Shown here: piece by piece, positions 45,743 through 55,859 of the stretch
Position numbering within the stretch: the first letter of the stretch is position 1
Layout of the letters: each line of letters begins with the position of its first letter
From: Streptomyces spiralis
GTDB lineage: Bacteria > Actinomycetota > Actinomycetes > Streptomycetales > Streptomycetaceae
Reading direction: 5' to 3'
DNA length: 64,000 nt
Assembly (NCBI RefSeq): GCF_014654675.1
Contig: NZ_BNBC01000001.1
Span: 382,010-446,009, forward strand
The notes under the pieces: model-generated
Told to the model about the DNA's origin: nothing
The model's input: the letters and a program-made list of their open reading frames with translations, nothing else
Database searches by the model: none
Program-made: the position numbers and the translations under genes

Positions 45743-46348
45743 TTACGCACCTGCCCCGGCACGCGCACGCAGCAGGGCCGCGGGGGCGACGTCCTCGAGC
45801 GGCAGACCACGGCGGGCCGCGATCTCCTCGGGACGCTGCAGACCCTTGAGGGCCTCCACGGTCGCGTGCACGATGTTGATCGCGTTGTCGGAGCCGAGCG
45901 ACTTCGACAGCACGTCGTGGATACCGGCGCACTCGAGCACGGCACGCACCGGACCACCGGCGATAACACCGGTACCCGGGGACGCGGGCTTGAGCAGCAC
46001 GACGCCGGCAGCCTTCTCACCCTGGATCGGGTGCGGGATGGTGCCCTGGATCCGGGGGACCTTGAAGAAGTGCTTCTTGGCCTCCTCAACGCCCTTGGCG
46101 ATGGCGGCCGGCACCTCCTTGGCCTTGCCGTATCCGACACCCACGGTGCCGTCACCGTCGCCCACCACGACCAGCGCGGTGAAGCTGAAGCGACGACCAC
46201 CCTTCACAACCTTGGCGACGCGGTTGATCGCGACGACGCGCTCAACGTACGCGGTCTTCTCGGCGGCAGCTGCGCCGCCGTCACGGCCCTTCCGGTCCCG
46301 CCGCTCGCCGCCACCGGCACCGCCACCGCGGCGCTGGGGTCCAGCCAT
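45743..46348 (-). CDS. rpsE: 30S ribosomal protein S5
   Basis: 201 residues. A Gly/Arg-rich N-terminal extension ([20 protein letters not shown]) precedes the S5 double-stranded RNA-binding domain [41 protein letters not shown] and the C-terminal domain [23 protein letters not shown]. Confidence 0.98.
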   Translation of the reverse strand: MAGPQRRGGGAGGGERRDRKGRDGGAAAAEKTAYVERVVAINRVAKVVKGGRRFSFTALVVVGDGDGTVGVGYGKAKEVPAAIAKGVEEAKKHFFKVPRIQGTIPHPIQGEKAAGVVLLKPASPGTGVIAGGPVRAVLECAGIHDVLSKSLGSDNAINIVHATVEALKGLQRPEEIAARRGLPLEDVAPAALLRARAGAGA

Positions 46349-46388
46349 TGGAATTACCTCTCTCTGTTTCCGCTAGCTCGGAACCGGC

Positions 46389-46772
46389 TCAGAACTTCAG
46401 GCCGGCTTCGCGGGCGGCGTCCGCCAGGGCGGCGATGCGCCCGGCGTACTGGTTGCCACCACGGTCGAACACGACAGCCTCGACACCGGCGGCCTTGGCA
46501 CGCTCGGCGACCAGGGCGCCGACCTGCTTGGCCTGCGCGGACTTGTCGCCCTCGCCACCGCGGATCGACGTGTCCAGCGTGGACGCCGATGCCAGGGTGT
46601 GGCCCTTGAGGTCGTCGATCACCTGCGCCACGATGTGGCGGTTGGAGCGGGTCACGACCAGACGGGGACGCTCCGCCGTACCGGCGATCCGCTTGCGGAT
46701 CCGGATGTGACGGCGCTTGATCGCGGCGCGCTTGTAGGCGTCGCCCTTGAGGATCTTCTGCCCGTATGCCAT
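46389..46772 (-). CDS. rplR: 50S ribosomal protein L18
   Basis: 127 residues: [36 protein letters not shown] and [28 protein letters not shown]. It starts 3 nt after rplF. Confidence 0.98.
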   Translation of the reverse strand: MAYGQKILKGDAYKRAAIKRRHIRIRKRIAGTAERPRLVVTRSNRHIVAQVIDDLKGHTLASASTLDTSIRGGEGDKSAQAKQVGALVAERAKAAGVEAVVFDRGGNQYAGRIAALADAAREAGLKF

Positions 46773-46775
46773 GGC

Positions 46776-47315
46776 TTACTTGCCCGCCTTTCCGACCTTG
46801 CGGCGGATGACTTCGCCCTCGTACTTGACGCCCTTGGCCTTGTACGGGTCGGGCTTGCGCAGCTTGCGGATGTTGGCCGCGACCTCGCCCACCTTCTGCT
46901 TGTCGATGCCCTCGACCGAGAAGCGGGTCGGGGTCTCGACCTTGAAGGTGATGCCCTCGGGCGCCTCGACGGTGATCGGGTGGCTGTAGCCGAGCGCGAA
47001 CTCCAGGTTCGAACCCTTGGCCGTCACGCGGTAACCGACACCGCTGATCTCGAGCTTCTTCACGTAACCCTGGGTCACGCCGGTGATCATGTTCGCCACC
47101 AGCGTGCGGGACAGGCCGTGGAGAGCCTTGTTCTGACGCTCGTCGTTGGGGCGGGTCACCTGAAGGTTGTTGTCCTCGCCCTTGACGATCTCGATCGGCG
47201 CGGCAACGGTGTGGGTCAGCGAGCCCTTGGGGCCCTTGACCGAAACCGTACGGCCGTCGATGGTGACGTCCACGCCGGCGGGAACCGCGATGGGGAGCTT
47301 GCCGATGCGCGACAT
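46776..47315 (-). CDS. rplF: 50S ribosomal protein L6
   Basis: 179 residues: [52 protein letters not shown], and the C-terminal [24 protein letters not shown]. It lies 24 nt after rpsH. Confidence 0.98.
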   Translation of the reverse strand: MSRIGKLPIAVPAGVDVTIDGRTVSVKGPKGSLTHTVAAPIEIVKGEDNNLQVTRPNDERQNKALHGLSRTLVANMITGVTQGYVKKLEISGVGYRVTAKGSNLEFALGYSHPITVEAPEGITFKVETPTRFSVEGIDKQKVGEVAANIRKLRKPDPYKAKGVKYEGEVIRRKVGKAGK

Positions 47316-47339
47316 AGCTGTTTCCTCCGTTCCCTTCCG

Positions 47340-47738
47340 TTACCAGACGTAGGCGAGGACTTCCCCACCCACGCCCTTCTTGCCGGCCTGCTTGTCGGTG
47401 AGGAGCCCGTGCGACGTGGAGATGATCGCCACGCCCAGGCCGCCGAGCACCTTCGGCAGGTTGGTGGACTTCGCGTACACCCGGAGACCGGGCTTGGAGA
47501 TCCGCTTGATGCCCGCGATGGAGCGCTCACGGTTCGGGCCGTACTTCAGCTCGAGAACGAGGTTCTTGCCGACCTCGGCGTCCTCGGTCTTCCAGCCCGT
47601 GATGAAGCCCTCCTGCTGGAGGATCTCCGCGATGTGCGACTTGATCTTCGAGTGCGGCATGGTCACGGTGTCGTGGTATGCCGAGTTCGCGTTCCGCAGA
47701 CGCGTGAGCATGTCTGCGATCGGATCAGTCATGGTCAT
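47340..47738 (-). CDS. rpsH: 30S ribosomal protein S8
   Basis: 132 residues from [26 protein letters not shown]-terminal [31 protein letters not shown]. The ATG at 47738 was chosen over longer in-frame extensions because the sequence before it is not conserved. Confidence 0.97.
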   Translation of the reverse strand: MTMTDPIADMLTRLRNANSAYHDTVTMPHSKIKSHIAEILQQEGFITGWKTEDAEVGKNLVLELKYGPNRERSIAGIKRISKPGLRVYAKSTNLPKVLGGLGVAIISTSHGLLTDKQAGKKGVGGEVLAYVW

Positions 47739-47847
47739 GAATTGGCCTTCGGCCTCTCTCGCCGGGGTTTCCTGGTGCGCCATCCCTCTCCCCGATCCGA
47801 GACGGGACGGGTGCGGCGCGGTGGACCTACGGCGTAGTAAGTCGTAC

Positions 47848-47909
47848 GGGCGGCGACAGACGCCCAACCCCACAAGCCTAAGGCATGTGAGCTGGGCGTC
47901 TGTCCGCCC
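47848..47909 (-). terminator. Long hairpin between rpsN and rpsH
   Basis: ACAGACGCCCA (47856-47866) pairs perfectly with TGGGCGTCTGT (47893-47903). GGGCGG (47848) and CCGCCC (47904) extend it across a 2-nt bulge, and GTAAG/CTTAC lies beyond. The 213-nt gap otherwise holds no gene. Attenuator or processing site in the spc operon. Confidence 0.65.
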
Positions 47910-47951
47910 TATCTACTTACCGAGAGCTTCCGGAACCCCTCAAACGGGGGA

Positions 47952-48137
47952 TTACCAGGAGCTCTTGGTCACGCCCGGCAGCTCGCCACGGTGAGCCATC
48001 TCACGAAGGCACACGCGGCACAGGCCGAACTTGCGGTAAACGGAGTGCGGACGGCCGCAGCGCTGGCAGCGGGTGTAGCCACGCACACCGAACTTGGGCT
48101 TGCGAGCAGCCTTAGCGATCAGAGCCTTCTTCGCCAT
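47952..48137 (-). CDS. rpsN: 30S ribosomal protein S14, zinc type (type Z)
   Basis: 61 residues, [24 protein letters not shown]. Two CxxC pairs (CQRC and CRVC) identify the zinc-dependent form found in the spc operon, as opposed to the zinc-independent paralogue. Stop at 47952. Confidence 0.97.
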   Translation of the reverse strand: MAKKALIAKAARKPKFGVRGYTRCQRCGRPHSVYRKFGLCRVCLREMAHRGELPGVTKSSW

Positions 48138-48142
48138 CTCGC

Positions 48143-48700
48143 TCACGCCTCCTTGAACGGGAAGCCGAGGTGACGAAGGAGCGCGCGGCCCTCAGCGTCG
48201 TTGGTCGCCGTGGTGACCACGGTGATGTCCATACCCCGGACGCGGTCGATCTTGTCCTGGTCGATCTCGTGGAACATGACCTGCTCCGTGAGACCGAAGG
48301 TGTAGTTGCCACGGCCGTCGAACTGCTTGGGGGACAGGCCGCGGAAGTCGCGGATGCGCGGCAGCGCGAGCGACAGGGTGCGGTCCAGGAACTCCCACAT
48401 GCGGTCGCCACGGAGCGTGACGTGGGCACCGATCGGCTGGCCCTCACGCAGCTTGAACTGCGCGATGGACTTGCGGGCCTTGGTGACCGCCGGCTTCTGG
48501 CCGGTGATCGTGGTGAGGTCGCGGATGGCGCCCTCGATCAGCTTGGAGTCGCGGGCGGCGTCGCCCACACCCATGTTGACCACGATCTTGACGAGGCCCG
48601 GGATCTGCATGACGTTCTCGTACTTGAACTCGTCGCGCAGCTTCGGGGCGATCTCGTCGCGGTACTTCTGCTTCAGACGCGGGGCAGTGGTGGTAGCCAT
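48143..48700 (-). CDS. rplE: 50S ribosomal protein L5
   Basis: 185 residues: [60 protein letters not shown] and a C-terminal FPFKEA. The ATG overlaps the rplX stop (TGATG). Confidence 0.98.
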   Translation of the reverse strand: MATTTAPRLKQKYRDEIAPKLRDEFKYENVMQIPGLVKIVVNMGVGDAARDSKLIEGAIRDLTTITGQKPAVTKARKSIAQFKLREGQPIGAHVTLRGDRMWEFLDRTLSLALPRIRDFRGLSPKQFDGRGNYTFGLTEQVMFHEIDQDKIDRVRGMDITVVTTATNDAEGRALLRHLGFPFKEA

Positions 48701-49023
48701 CAGATGTCCTCACCCGTCCGCTTGGCAACGCGGATCTTGTTGCCGTTGTCGTCGAAGCGGTAACCGACGCGGGTCACGACCTTCTGACCGTCCTTCTCCA
48801 CGACCAGCTGGACGTTGGAGACGTGGATCGGCGCCTCGGTGGTGACGATGCCGCCGGCCTGCGAACCGCGAGCGGTCGGCCCGGCCTTGGTGTGCTTCTT
48901 GACCCGGTTGACACCCTCGACCAGGACACGCTCCTCGCGCGGGTAAGCGGCAATGACCTTGCCCTGCTTGCCCTTGTCCTTGCCGGTGATGACCTGGACC
49001 AGGTCGCCCTTCTTGATCTTCAT
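48700..49023 (-). CDS. rplX: 50S ribosomal protein L24
   Basis: 107 residues, KOW protein: [39 protein letters not shown]. The ATG at 49023 fits family N termini and the GGAGG site 10 nt upstream; a GTG at 49029 overlapping the rplN stop is an alternative. Confidence 0.96.
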   Translation of the reverse strand: MKIKKGDLVQVITGKDKGKQGKVIAAYPREERVLVEGVNRVKKHTKAGPTARGSQAGGIVTTEAPIHVSNVQLVVEKDGQKVVTRVGYRFDDNGNKIRVAKRTGEDI

Positions 49024-49025
49024 GC

Positions 49026-49394
49026 TCACAGCACCTCCGGCGCGAGGGAGATGATCTTCATGAACTTCTTCTCGCGCAGCTCACGGCCGACGGGGCCGAA
49101 GATACGGGTGCCACGAGGGTCGCCGTCGCCCTTGAGGATGACGGCGGCGTTCTCGTCGAAGCGGATGTACGAGCCGTCCGGACGGCGGCGCTCCTTGACG
49201 GTGCGAACGATGACCGCCTTGACGACGTCACCCTTCTTCACGTTGCCACCGGGGATCGCGTCCTTGACGGTGGCGACGATGACGTCACCGATGCCCGCGT
49301 AGCGGCGACCGGAGCCACCGAGCACACGGATGCAAAGGATCTCCTTCGCACCAGTGTTGTCGGCGACACGCAGTCGCGACTCCTGCTGGATCAC
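49026..49394 (-). CDS. rplN: 50S ribosomal protein L14
   Basis: 122 residues: [46 protein letters not shown] and the C-terminal [23 protein letters not shown]. It is preceded by a 99-nt gap containing two strong hairpins. Confidence 0.98.
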   Translation of the reverse strand: MIQQESRLRVADNTGAKEILCIRVLGGSGRRYAGIGDVIVATVKDAIPGGNVKKGDVVKAVIVRTVKERRRPDGSYIRFDENAAVILKGDGDPRGTRIFGPVGRELREKKFMKIISLAPEVL

Positions 49395-49422
49395 GTCTAT
49401 CTCCTGAATGTCTGCCGGTTCC

Positions 49423-49451
49423 CCGGGGGCCGCTCAGCGAGCGGCCCCCGG
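49423..49451 (-). terminator. 13-bp hairpin between rpsQ and rplN, rplN-proximal
   Basis: CCGGGGGCCGCTC (49423-49435) and GAGCGGCCCCCGG (49439-49451) pair perfectly over an AGC loop, about 30 nt before rplN. Confidence 0.75.
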
Positions 49452-49468
49452 AGCCTGGCGGAACTGAC

Positions 49469-49488
49469 CTGCGGGGAATGCCCCGCAG
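49469..49488 (-). terminator. 8-bp hairpin between rpsQ and rplN, rpsQ-proximal
   Basis: CTGCGGGG and CCCCGCAG pair around a 4-nt loop, 5 nt after the rpsQ stop. Confidence 0.65.
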
Positions 49489-49493
49489 GAGAA

Positions 49494-49781
49494 TTACTTG
49501 GCCTTCTCGAGGATCTCGACGACGCGCCAGCGCTTCGTCGCGGACAGCGGCCGGGTCTCCATCAGGAGGACGCGGTCGCCGACACCCGCGGCGTTCTGCT
49601 CGTCGTGCGCCTTGAGCTTGTTGGTACGGCGGATGACCTTGCCGTACAGCGCGTGCTTGACGCGGTCCTCGACGGCGACGACGACGGTCTTGTCCATCTT
49701 GTCGCTGACGACGAGACCCTCACGGGTCTTGCGGAAGCCGCGGGCCTCTGCAGTCTGCTCAGTCACGTTGCTCTCACTCAT
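49494..49781 (-). CDS. rpsQ: 30S ribosomal protein S17
   Basis: 95 residues: [48 protein letters not shown] and [25 protein letters not shown]. The ATG overlaps the rpmC stop (TGATG). Confidence 0.98.
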   Translation of the reverse strand: MSESNVTEQTAEARGFRKTREGLVVSDKMDKTVVVAVEDRVKHALYGKVIRRTNKLKAHDEQNAAGVGDRVLLMETRPLSATKRWRVVEILEKAK

Positions 49782-50005
49782 CAGGCGCTCTCCACCGTCT
49801 CGATGCCCAGCTCGCGCTCACGCATCAGGGTGTAGATCCGCGCGATGTCCTTACGGACGGCCTTCAGCCGACCGTGGTTCTCGAGCTGACCGGTCGCCGC
49901 CTGGAAGCGGAGGTTGAACAGCTCTTCCTTGGCCTCGCGGAGCTTGCCCAGAAGCTCCTCGTTGCCCAGCTCGCGCAGCTCGGACGCCTTGGTACCGGCC
50001 GACAT
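49781..50005 (-). CDS. rpmC: 50S ribosomal protein L29
   Basis: 74 residues: [47 protein letters not shown]. The ATG at 50005 follows an AGGTGA site; a GTG one codon upstream is possible. It overlaps the rplP stop. Confidence 0.97.
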   Translation of the reverse strand: MSAGTKASELRELGNEELLGKLREAKEELFNLRFQAATGQLENHGRLKAVRKDIARIYTLMRERELGIETVESA

Positions 50006-50424
50006 CACGCTTCACCTGCCTCGCGCTTGACGATCCGGCACTTCATCGGCAGCTTGTGGGCCGCACGAAGCAGCGCCTCACGGGCGATCTTCTCGTTGGG
50101 GTACGACAGCTCGAACATCACGCGTCCGGGCTTGACGTTCGCGATCCACCACTCCGGAGAACCCTTACCGGAACCCATGCGGGTCTCGGCCGGCTTCTTG
50201 GTGAGGGGACGGTCCGGGTAAATGTTGATCCAGACCTTGCCGCCACGCTTGATGTGACGGGTCATCGCGATACGAGCCGCCTCGATCTGGCGGTTCGTGA
50301 CGTAGGCCGGGGTCAGCGCCTGGATGCCGTACTCGCCGAACGCAACCTGCGTTCCACCCTTGGACATACCGTTGCGCTTCGGGTGGTGCTGCTTGCGGTG
50401 CTTGACCCTACGGGGGATCAGCAT
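50005..50424 (-). CDS. rplP: 50S ribosomal protein L16
   Basis: 139 residues: [75 protein letters not shown]. It starts 5 nt after rpsC. Confidence 0.99.
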   Translation of the reverse strand: MLIPRRVKHRKQHHPKRNGMSKGGTQVAFGEYGIQALTPAYVTNRQIEAARIAMTRHIKRGGKVWINIYPDRPLTKKPAETRMGSGKGSPEWWIANVKPGRVMFELSYPNEKIAREALLRAAHKLPMKCRIVKREAGEA

Positions 50425-50429
50425 GTCGG

Positions 50430-51260
50430 TCAGGCCTCCGTTCCGGTGCTCTCAGCCGGAGCGGCAGCGGCCGGAGCCTCGGCCTTGGGGGCCTCGGCGG
50501 CCGGAGCCTGCTGCTGCTGCGGCTTGCGACCGCGCCGCTCGCCACCACGGCCACCACGGGCCGGGCGCTCGCCGGCGCCGCGCGACGGGCGCTGACCCGC
50601 GCGGGCGGCGGCGTTCTCGGCGCGGACCTCGGCGATGTTCTTGACGTCGCCCTTGTAGATCCAGACCTTCACACCGATGCGGCCGAAGGTCGTCTTGGCC
50701 TCGAAGAAGCCGTAGTCCACGTTCGCGCGGAGCGTGTGCAGGGGCACACGGCCCTCGCGGTAGAACTCCGAGCGGGACATCTCGGCGCCGCCGAGGCGGC
50801 CACCGCACTGGATCTTGATGCCCTTGGCGCCCGCCTTCATCGCCGACTGCATGCTCTTGCGCATGGCGCGGCGGAAGGAGACGCGGGAGGAGAGCTGCTC
50901 GGCGACGGCCTGGGCAACCAGCTGAGCGTCGGTCTCGGGGTTCTTGACCTCGAGGATGTTCAGCTGGACCTGCTTGCCGGTGAGCTTCTCGAGGTCGCCG
51001 CGGATGCGGTCGGCCTCGGCGCCACGGCGGCCGATGACGATGCCCGGACGAGCGGTGTGGATGTCCACACGCACACGGTCACGGGTGCGCTCGATCTCGA
51101 CCTTGGAGATGCCGGCGCGCTCCATGCCGGACGTCATCATCCGACGGATGGCGACGTCTTCCTTGACGTAGTCCTTGTACAGCTTGTCGGCGTACCACCG
51201 GGACTTGAAGTCCGTGGTGACACCGAGCCGGAACCCATGCGGGTTAACCTTCTGGCCCAT
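50430..51260 (-). CDS. rpsC: 30S ribosomal protein S3
   Basis: 276 residues. [26 protein letters not shown], the KH domain with [25 protein letters not shown], and the C-terminal domain ending with [14 protein letters not shown] disordered Ala/Gln/Pro-rich tail of about 50 residues follows. The ATG overlaps the rplV stop (TAATG). Confidence 0.98.
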   Translation of the reverse strand: MGQKVNPHGFRLGVTTDFKSRWYADKLYKDYVKEDVAIRRMMTSGMERAGISKVEIERTRDRVRVDIHTARPGIVIGRRGAEADRIRGDLEKLTGKQVQLNILEVKNPETDAQLVAQAVAEQLSSRVSFRRAMRKSMQSAMKAGAKGIKIQCGGRLGGAEMSRSEFYREGRVPLHTLRANVDYGFFEAKTTFGRIGVKVWIYKGDVKNIAEVRAENAAARAGQRPSRGAGERPARGGRGGERRGRKPQQQQAPAAEAPKAEAPAAAAPAESTGTEA

Positions 51261-51607
51261 TACCGGGTTCCTTCCTTGCTGCTGACGACCACGGTGATGT
51301 GGCTGGTCCGCTTGCGGATCCGGTAGGCACGGCCCTGGGCACGCGGCCGGAACCGCTTCAGGGTCGGGCCCTCGTCGACGTACGCCTCGGAGACGTAGAG
51401 GCTGTCGGCGTCGGTGTGGTCGTAGTTGTGCGCGGCGTTGGCGATGGCGCTGTCGAGCACCTTGCCGACCGGCACGGAGGCTGCCTGCGGAGCGAATCGC
51501 AGAACAGCCTGGGCCTCCGTGGCGTCCATGCCACGGATGAGGTCCACCACGCGGCGGGCCTTCATGGGCGTGACGCGGATGTACCGCGCCTGGGCCCTGG
51601 CTTCCAT
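51260..51607 (-). CDS. rplV: 50S ribosomal protein L22
   Basis: 115 residues: [77 protein letters not shown], the tunnel-lining hairpin region. Confidence 0.98.
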   Translation of the reverse strand: MEARAQARYIRVTPMKARRVVDLIRGMDATEAQAVLRFAPQAASVPVGKVLDSAIANAAHNYDHTDADSLYVSEAYVDEGPTLKRFRPRAQGRAYRIRKRTSHITVVVSSKEGTR

Positions 51608-51650
51608 GGTTGTCCCTTCAGTTACTTACGTGTCTGAATGCGATCCGCTG

Positions 51651-51932
51651 CTAGCGGCGCTTCGACTTCCGGTCTTCCTTGACGTGACCCCGGAAGGTGC
51701 GCGTCGGCGAGAACTCGCCGAGCTTGTGGCCGACCATGGACTCGGTGACGAACACCGGGATGTGGGTCTTGCCGTTGTGCACCGCGATCGTGTGGCCCAG
51801 CATGGCCGGGACGATCATCGAGCGACGGGACCAGGTCTTGATGACGTTCTTGGTGCCGGCTTCGTTCTGTACGTCCACCTTCTTGATCAGGTGGTCGTCG
51901 ACGAAAGGCCCCTTCTTCAAGCTACGAGGCAT
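51651..51932 (-). CDS. rpsS: 30S ribosomal protein S19
   Basis: 93 residues: [49 protein letters not shown] and [16 protein letters not shown]. Confidence 0.99.
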   Translation of the reverse strand: MPRSLKKGPFVDDHLIKKVDVQNEAGTKNVIKTWSRRSMIVPAMLGHTIAVHNGKTHIPVFVTESMVGHKLGEFSPTRTFRGHVKEDRKSKRR

Positions 51933-51944
51933 CTCAACCCGTCC

Positions 51945-52781
51945 TTAGCGCTTCTTGTTCGTCTTGCGGCGGCGGACGATGTACTTGTTGCTCGCCTTCT
52001 TGGGAGAACGAGTACGACCTTCCTTCTGACCCCAGGGGCTGACCGGGTGGCGGCCACCCGAGGTCTTGCCCTCACCACCACCGTGGGGGTGGTCAACCGG
52101 GTTCATCGCCACACCGCGAACGGTCGGGCGGACGCCCAGCCAGCGCTTGCGGCCGGCCTTGCCCCAGTTGATGTTGCTCTGCTCGGCGTTGCCGACCTCG
52201 CCGACCGTGGCGCGGCAGCGCTGGTCGACCAGGCGGATCTCACCGGACGGCATGCGGAGGTGGGCCATCGAGCCCTCCTTCGCGAGCAGCTGCACGGAGG
52301 CACCGGCGGAGCGGGCGAACTTGGCGCCGCCGCCCGGACGGAGCTCGATCGCGTGCAGCGTCGTACCGACCGGGATGTTGCGGAGGGCCAGGTTGTTGCC
52401 CGGCTTGATGTCGGCCCCGGGACCGTTCTCGACGCGGTCACCCTGCTGCAGGTTGCGCGGGGCGAGGATGTAGCGCTTCTCGCCGTCGGCGTAGTGCAGC
52501 AGCGCGATGCGCGCGGTGCGGTTGGGGTCGTACTCGATGTGCGCGACCTTCGCCGGCACGCCGTCCTTGTCGTGACGACGGAAGTCGATCACGCGGTAGG
52601 CGCGCTTGTGGCCACCGCCCTGGTGGCGGACGGTCACACGACCGGAATTGTTACGGCCGCCCTTGCTGTGCAGGGGACGGACCAGCGACTTCTCCGGCGT
52701 GGACCGCGTGACCTCGACGAAGTCGGCGACGCTGGCGCCACGACGGCCCGGCGTAGTCGGCTTGTACTTGCGGATTCCCAT
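51945..52781 (-). CDS. rplB: 50S ribosomal protein L2
   Basis: 278 residues: [18 protein letters not shown], the OB and SH3-like domains, and the peptidyl-transferase-proximal loop [27 protein letters not shown] with its conserved histidine. Confidence 0.99.
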   Translation of the reverse strand: MGIRKYKPTTPGRRGASVADFVEVTRSTPEKSLVRPLHSKGGRNNSGRVTVRHQGGGHKRAYRVIDFRRHDKDGVPAKVAHIEYDPNRTARIALLHYADGEKRYILAPRNLQQGDRVENGPGADIKPGNNLALRNIPVGTTLHAIELRPGGGAKFARSAGASVQLLAKEGSMAHLRMPSGEIRLVDQRCRATVGEVGNAEQSNINWGKAGRKRWLGVRPTVRGVAMNPVDHPHGGGEGKTSGGRHPVSPWGQKEGRTRSPKKASNKYIVRRRKTNKKR

Positions 52782-52819
52782 TTCTCAGTCCTCGTCCGAT
52801 ACCGGACGATCCGACCCGC

Positions 52820-53239
52820 TTACGCGGTCGGACCGCCGAAGATGTCGATACGGTCGCCCTCGGCGAGGGTCACGATCGCGCGCTTGGTGGCGGCACGCTG
52901 GCCGAAACCGCTCTTGGTCCGCTTGCGCTTGCCCTGGCGGTTGATCGTGTTGACCCCGGTGACCTTGACCTCGAAGACCGCCTGGACGGCCTCCTTGATC
53001 TGGGTCTTGTTGGCACGCGGGTCGACGACGAACGTGTACTTGTTCTCGTCGAGGAGCGCGTAGCTCTTCTCCGAGACGACCGGCTTGATCAGGACGTCAC
53101 GGGGGTCCGTGTACGACTTGCTCAGCGGGGTCTCGACGGTGTTCTTGCCCTCGGTGGCGTGACGGCGCGCCTTGGCGACGCGCGCGGCCTTGGCGGCCTT
53201 GGCGGCCTTCGAGGCGATGGAGGGGTGACGCGTAGCCAT
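52820..53239 (-). CDS. rplW: 50S ribosomal protein L23
   Basis: 139 residues. An Ala/Lys-rich N-terminal extension ([20 protein letters not shown]) of about 40 residues, usual for Streptomyces, precedes the L23 core [28 protein letters not shown]. The ATG overlaps the rplD stop. Confidence 0.97.
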   Translation of the reverse strand: MATRHPSIASKAAKAAKAARVAKARRHATEGKNTVETPLSKSYTDPRDVLIKPVVSEKSYALLDENKYTFVVDPRANKTQIKEAVQAVFEVKVTGVNTINRQGKRKRTKSGFGQRAATKRAIVTLAEGDRIDIFGGPTA

Positions 53240-53898
53240 CAGGCCTCGCTCCCTTCGGTGTCGTTGGCCTTGTTCGGGCCGGCGACGAAGGACTCGAAAG
53301 CGGCCTTGGTGAAGACCACGTCGTCCGAGACGAGAACGTCGTACGTGTTCAGCTGGCCCGGCTCCAGGATGTGGACCTGGGGCAGGTTGCGGGCGGACAG
53401 CCACGCGGCCTCGTCGGCGCGGTCGACGACCAGGAGCAGGTTCTTGCGCTCCGAGATCTTGCCGAACAGCGTCCGGGCGGCCTTGGTGGAGGCGGTCTCA
53501 CCCTCGACCACGCCGGTCACGACGTGGATGCGGTTGTGGCGGGCCCGGTCGGTGAGGGCGTGGCGCAGGGCCGCGGCCTTCATCTTCTTCGGGGTCCGCT
53601 GCGAGTAGTCGCGCGGCTGCGGGCCGTGGACGACGCCACCGCCGGCGAACTGCGGCGCGCGGGTCGAACCCTGGCGGGCGCGACCGGTGCCCTTCTGGCG
53701 GTACGGCTTCTTGCCACCGCCACGGACCTCGCCGCGGGTCTTCGTCTTGTGCGTGCCCTGACGGGCGGCGGCCAGCTGCGCGACGACGACCTGGTGGATC
53801 AGCGGAACGCTGACCTTCTCAACGCCGAAGATCTCCGCGGGGAGCTCGACGGAACCGGCCTTCTCGCCCGCCGGCGAAAGGATGTCAACAGTGCTCAT
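53239..53898 (-). CDS. rplD: 50S ribosomal protein L4
   Basis: 219 residues: the long tunnel loop [45 protein letters not shown] is clear. In E. coli L4 also regulates the S10 operon, but no such leader element can be confirmed here. It starts 8 nt after rplC. Confidence 0.98.
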   Translation of the reverse strand: MSTVDILSPAGEKAGSVELPAEIFGVEKVSVPLIHQVVVAQLAAARQGTHKTKTRGEVRGGGKKPYRQKGTGRARQGSTRAPQFAGGGVVHGPQPRDYSQRTPKKMKAAALRHALTDRARHNRIHVVTGVVEGETASTKAARTLFGKISERKNLLLVVDRADEAAWLSARNLPQVHILEPGQLNTYDVLVSDDVVFTKAAFESFVAGPNKANDTEGSEA

Positions 53899-53906
53899 CG
53901 GTTACC

Positions 53907-54551
53907 TCAGGCCCCCTTGGCCGCGGTGCGGACCAGGACGAGGCCGCCGTTCGGACCGGGAACCGCGCCCTTGATGAGCAGCAGACCCTTCTCCGCGTCA
54001 ACGGCGTGGACGGTCAGGTTCTGGGTGGTGACCCGCTCGTTGCCCATGCGACCCGCCATGCGGAGGCCCTTGAACACACGGCCCGGGGTGGCGCAGCCAC
54101 CGATGGAACCGGGAGAGCGGTGCTTGCGCTGGGTGCCGTGACCGGCGCCGAGGCCACCGAAGTTGTGGCGCTTCATGACACCGGCGAAGCCCTTGCCCTT
54201 GCTCTTGCCGGTGACGTCGACCTTGACGCCCGCCTCGAAGACCTCGGCGGTGATCTCCTGACCGAGCGTGTACTCGGCAGCGTCAGCCGTACGGATCTCG
54301 ACGAGGTGACGACGGGGGGTGACGTCGGCCTTCGCGAAGTGACCCTTGAGGGGCTTGTTCACCTTGCGCGGGTCGATCTCGCCGAAGGCGATCTGGACGG
54401 ACTCGTAGCCGTCGACGTCATTGGTACGAACCTGGGTGACGACGTTCGGCCCGGCCTTGACGACGGTGACCGGAACAACACGGTTGTTCTCGTCCCACAC
54501 CTGCGTCATACCGAGCTTCTCGCCCAGGATGCCCTTGATCTGCTTAGCCAT
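53907..54551 (-). CDS. rplC: 50S ribosomal protein L3
   Basis: 214 residues from [23 protein letters not shown]; the central loop [49 protein letters not shown] contains the usual Q methylation region. The upstream frame to 54593 is not conserved, so the ATG at 54551 was used. Confidence 0.98.
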   Translation of the reverse strand: MAKQIKGILGEKLGMTQVWDENNRVVPVTVVKAGPNVVTQVRTNDVDGYESVQIAFGEIDPRKVNKPLKGHFAKADVTPRRHLVEIRTADAAEYTLGQEITAEVFEAGVKVDVTGKSKGKGFAGVMKRHNFGGLGAGHGTQRKHRSPGSIGGCATPGRVFKGLRMAGRMGNERVTTQNLTVHAVDAEKGLLLIKGAVPGPNGGLVLVRTAAKGA

Positions 54552-54567
54552 TCTCAGCCCACCAGCC

Positions 54568-54876
54568 TCAGAGCTTGATCTCGATGTCGACACCGGCCGG
54601 CAGGTCGAGTCGCATCAGAGAGTCAACGGTCTTGGGGGTCGGGTCGAGAATGTCGATCAGGCGCTTGTGCGTGCGCATCTCGAAGTGCTCGCGCGAGTCC
54701 TTGTACTTGTGCGGCGACTTGATGACGCAGTACACGTTCTTCTCAGTGGGCAGCGGCACCGGGCCCGCGACCGACGCACCAGTGCGGGTCACCGTCTCGA
54801 CGATCTTCTTCGCCGAGGAGTCGATGACCTCGTGGTCGTAGGCCTTGAGCCGAATGCGGATCTTCTGTCCCGCCAT
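54568..54876 (-). CDS. rpsJ: 30S ribosomal protein S10
   Basis: 102 residues: [73 protein letters not shown]. It is the first gene of the S10 operon; the upstream 500 nt form a leader and promoter region rather than tuf. Confidence 0.99.
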   Translation of the reverse strand: MAGQKIRIRLKAYDHEVIDSSAKKIVETVTRTGASVAGPVPLPTEKNVYCVIKSPHKYKDSREHFEMRTHKRLIDILDPTPKTVDSLMRLDLPAGVDIEIKL

Positions 54877-55350
54877 GGCTACTTCGTAGTCCTGTCTCTT
54901 CTCACGCTCTGGAACCCGGTGTTTCCCTGGTTTCCCTTGGCCTTCTCCGACCCACGCGGTCGGGCGTGTCGCGCTCCCGCTGACACAGATGTCCCTTGTT
55001 CGAACATCCCTGCATGGGAGTGCGGCCCGTCCGGAACCGCAGGACCGGGGGTACGCGTCCGTCATGCCGACGCATGGCCCACCGGGCGCCTGGCCGGTGC
55101 CGCGCCCACGCTTCCCGGAAGATTCCCGTACGTCCGCCCCAGCGCTGCCGTGAGGCAGTTAGGGCGACGAGTACTGTGGGACTCGCTTCCGGTCCTCCCG
55201 GCGGGAGGCGCGCAGCATCAACACTCGACCGAGCAACTCGGACAGTCTGCCATAGGCAACGGCAGGCTGGCCAATCGAGCCGTAGAGATTACCCCGGGAG
55301 TGGCGGAGGTCAAACGGAACCGGGCGCCACGGCCGCCGACCGGCACGCCA
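54877..55350 (-). promoter_or_regulatory. S10-operon leader and promoter region
   Basis: About 475 nt without a gene. A tentative promoter TTGGCC (55274-55269) - 19 nt - CAGACT (55249-55244) would give a leader of about 360 nt. The leader contains small hairpins: CCTCCCG-G-CGGGAGG (55194-55208), CTGCC-GTGA-GGCAG (55145-55158) and a GAGT/ACTC stem near 55170-55185. Promoter confidence is low; the absence of a gene is firm. Confidence 0.45.
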
Positions 55351-55384
55351 AAGCGGCGGACGGAAGGGTTCCGGTCCGCCGCTT
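55351..55384 (-). terminator. Terminator of the polysaccharide operon
   Basis: AAGCGGCGGAC (55351-55361) and GTCCGCCGCTT (55374-55384) form a perfect 11-bp stem, 10 nt after the cytidylyltransferase stop. It separates the polysaccharide locus from the S10 promoter. Confidence 0.85.
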
Positions 55385-55394
55385 CTGCTCGCTG

Positions 55395-55859
55395 TCACTT
55401 CTCCTGGAGGGAGCGGACCTCGGGCCCGGAGTCGGGCTGCGGGCCCAGATGGCGGAGCGCGTCGCGCAGGAGGGTGCTCGAGGTGTGCGTGGTGTAGGGG
55501 AAGTAGACGACGTCCACGCCGATCTTCGCGAACTCGGATTCGAGGCTGGTCCACAGGGGTGAGCCGAGCCAGTCGTCGCCCTTGAAGATCACGTCGAACC
55601 CGACCTGCTTCCAGATCTCGATCTTGTCGTCCACCGTGGCGACGAAGGTCCCGTCCACGTGGCGCACGCTGCGGACGATCTCCAGCCGCTCGGCCAGCGG
55701 CACCACGGGCGGCCGGCCCTTCAGCCGGACCACCAGTTCGTCGGAGCAGACACCCGCGATCAGGCGGTCGCAGTGCTCCCGCGCCCGCCGCAGGATGTTG
55801 AGGTGCCCCACGTGGAACAGGTCGAAGACCCCTGGCGCGTACCCGAGGCGCTCCCCCAT
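55395..55859 (-). CDS. Cytidylyltransferase-like nucleotidyltransferase (TagD/RfaE2/Pcy type)
   Basis: 154 residues. The nucleotidyltransferase signature GYAPGVFDLFHVGHLNILRRA (HxGH) and the catalytic basic region VIFKGDDWLGS are present. The usual RTxGISTT motif reads YTTHTSSTLLRDAL. The family couples CTP to glycerol-3-phosphate, ethanolamine-phosphate or similar. A CDP-alcohol phosphatidyltransferase gene lies 8 kb upstream in the same locus, so it probably makes a CDP-activated alcohol. The ATG overlaps the preceding stop (ATGA). Confidence 0.85.
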   Translation of the reverse strand: MGERLGYAPGVFDLFHVGHLNILRRAREHCDRLIAGVCSDELVVRLKGRPPVVPLAERLEIVRSVRHVDGTFVATVDDKIEIWKQVGFDVIFKGDDWLGSPLWTSLESEFAKIGVDVVYFPYTTHTSSTLLRDALRHLGPQPDSGPEVRSLQEK

